Below are positions 63,812-64,000 of a stretch of DNA of 64,000 nucleotides, one piece after another (position 1 is the first letter of the stretch; every line of letters starts with the position of its first letter). The notes under the pieces are model-generated. The model made no database searches. It was not told the DNA's origin and saw only the letters and a list, made by a program, of their open reading frames with translations. The position numbers and the translations under genes are program-made. This stretch comes from CAVQZC01 sp963718315 (GTDB taxonomy: Bacteria > Actinomycetota > Thermoleophilia > Gaiellales > JAICJC01), in contig CAVQZC010000007.1 in NCBI GenBank assembly GCA_963718315.1, forward strand, positions 496,001-560,000, read 5' to 3'.

Positions 63812-64000
63812 GTCCCCGGGACTGGCTCGGTCTCGGGTAGCTCCGCAGCCTCGAGGTCGCGGTCACGGGCCCGGATCAGCTGGGGCAGCCCGCGCTCGCG
63901 GAACGGCACTCCAATCACGTCGAAGTCGCGGGGGACGACGGTCTCGGGAAAGATCGCCTGAGCCTCCTCCCGTACCTGGCGGGCGGTGTGACGGGTCGAC
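63808..64000 (-). CDS. C-terminal end of an unidentified gene, cut by the window
   Basis: The last ~63 codons end in ELPETEPVPGT and a TGA overlapping the methyltransferase start (GTGA). The visible part includes REEAQAIFPETVVPRDFDVI and GVPFRERGLPQLIRARDRDL. This loosely recalls the C-terminal region of ParA/MinD-like ATPases, but the nucleotide-binding part is outside the window, so I leave it unnamed. Confidence 0.55.
   Translation of the reverse strand, partial: STRHTARQVREEAQAIFPETVVPRDFDVIGVPFRERGLPQLIRARDRDLEAAELPETEPVPGT

Overview
The window looks like a contiguous piece of chromosome from a high-GC actinobacterium outside the classical Actinomycetes, most likely class Thermoleophilia (inferred). 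It carries the actinobacterial integration host factor mihF and the actinobacterial gene axes rimP-nusA-ylxR-infB, ylxP-rbfA-nrnA-truB-ribF, rpsO-pnp-pepR-dapB-dapA-rnj-ftsK, cinA-recA-recX-miaB-miaA-dapF-hflX and pyrR-pyrB-pyrC-carAB-mihF-gmk-rpoZ-coaBC. It also has traits unusual for Actinomycetes: RNase Y (rny), an LL-diaminopimelate aminotransferase (dapL) and a class 1B dihydroorotate dehydrogenase pair (pyrK/pyrD). I saw no rRNA, tRNA, CRISPR array, transposase or phage gene. Coding density is high, nearly everything is on the minus strand, many neighbours overlap by ATGA or GTGA, and the longest gap between genes is about 290 bp.

Layout from left to right (minus-strand units are transcribed right to left). 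1-5.4 kb: dapF-dapL, then hflX-dut-nudix, then lemA and a DUF2207 membrane gene cut by the window edge. 5.5-8.2 kb: miaB-miaA and a small membrane protein. 8.3-9.5 kb: a DmdA-like demethylase behind a TetR-type palindrome. 9.6-12.1 kb: response regulator, histidine kinase and an unknown protein. 12.2-18.5 kb: a small exported protein, rny, recX, recA (with a LexA box), cinA and a RodZ-like protein. 18.5-31.9 kb: DUF4269-membrane fusion, CDF-like transporter, ftsK, site-2 protease, rnj, dapA, MOSC (+), small genes, dapB, M16 peptidase, pnp, rpsO. 32.1-33.7 kb: plus-strand sugar-nucleotide epimerase and peptidase E. 33.8-42.8 kb: ribF, truB, nrnA, rbfA, ylxP, an antiporter (+), infB, ylxR, nusA, rimP. 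42.9-49.1 kb: dtd (+), HAD hydrolase, TPR protein and the TgpA-DUF58-MoxR module. 49.2-61.1 kb: coaBC, a CTP-synthase-like GATase, rpoZ, gmk, mihF and the full pyrR-pyrB-pyrC-carA-carB-pyrK-pyrD operon. 61.1-64 kb: a TetR regulator, a UDG-like protein (+), an exported protein (+), a methyltransferase and a partial gene.

The genes form coherent modules: meso-DAP/lysine synthesis (dapA, dapB, dapL, dapF), RNA turnover (rny, rnj, pnp), translation and transcription factors, recombination and SOS, tRNA modification, and de novo UMP synthesis under a PyrR-type leader.

The most notable observations are: a DapF in which both catalytic cysteine positions are serine; a 169-bp intergenic element closed by a perfect 19-bp inverted repeat, and a second, similar-sized element; a zinc-finger-like Cys3His tail on NusA; a PyrR-type leader with a 13-residue leader peptide coupled to pyrR; and intrinsic-terminator hairpins inside the rimP-nusA-infB and rny leaders. 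A quality warning: nine conserved genes are interrupted by one-base frameshifts, mostly an extra base in a GGG or CCC run, and in eight of them removing one base restores an intact gene, so these are more likely sequence errors than pseudogenes.
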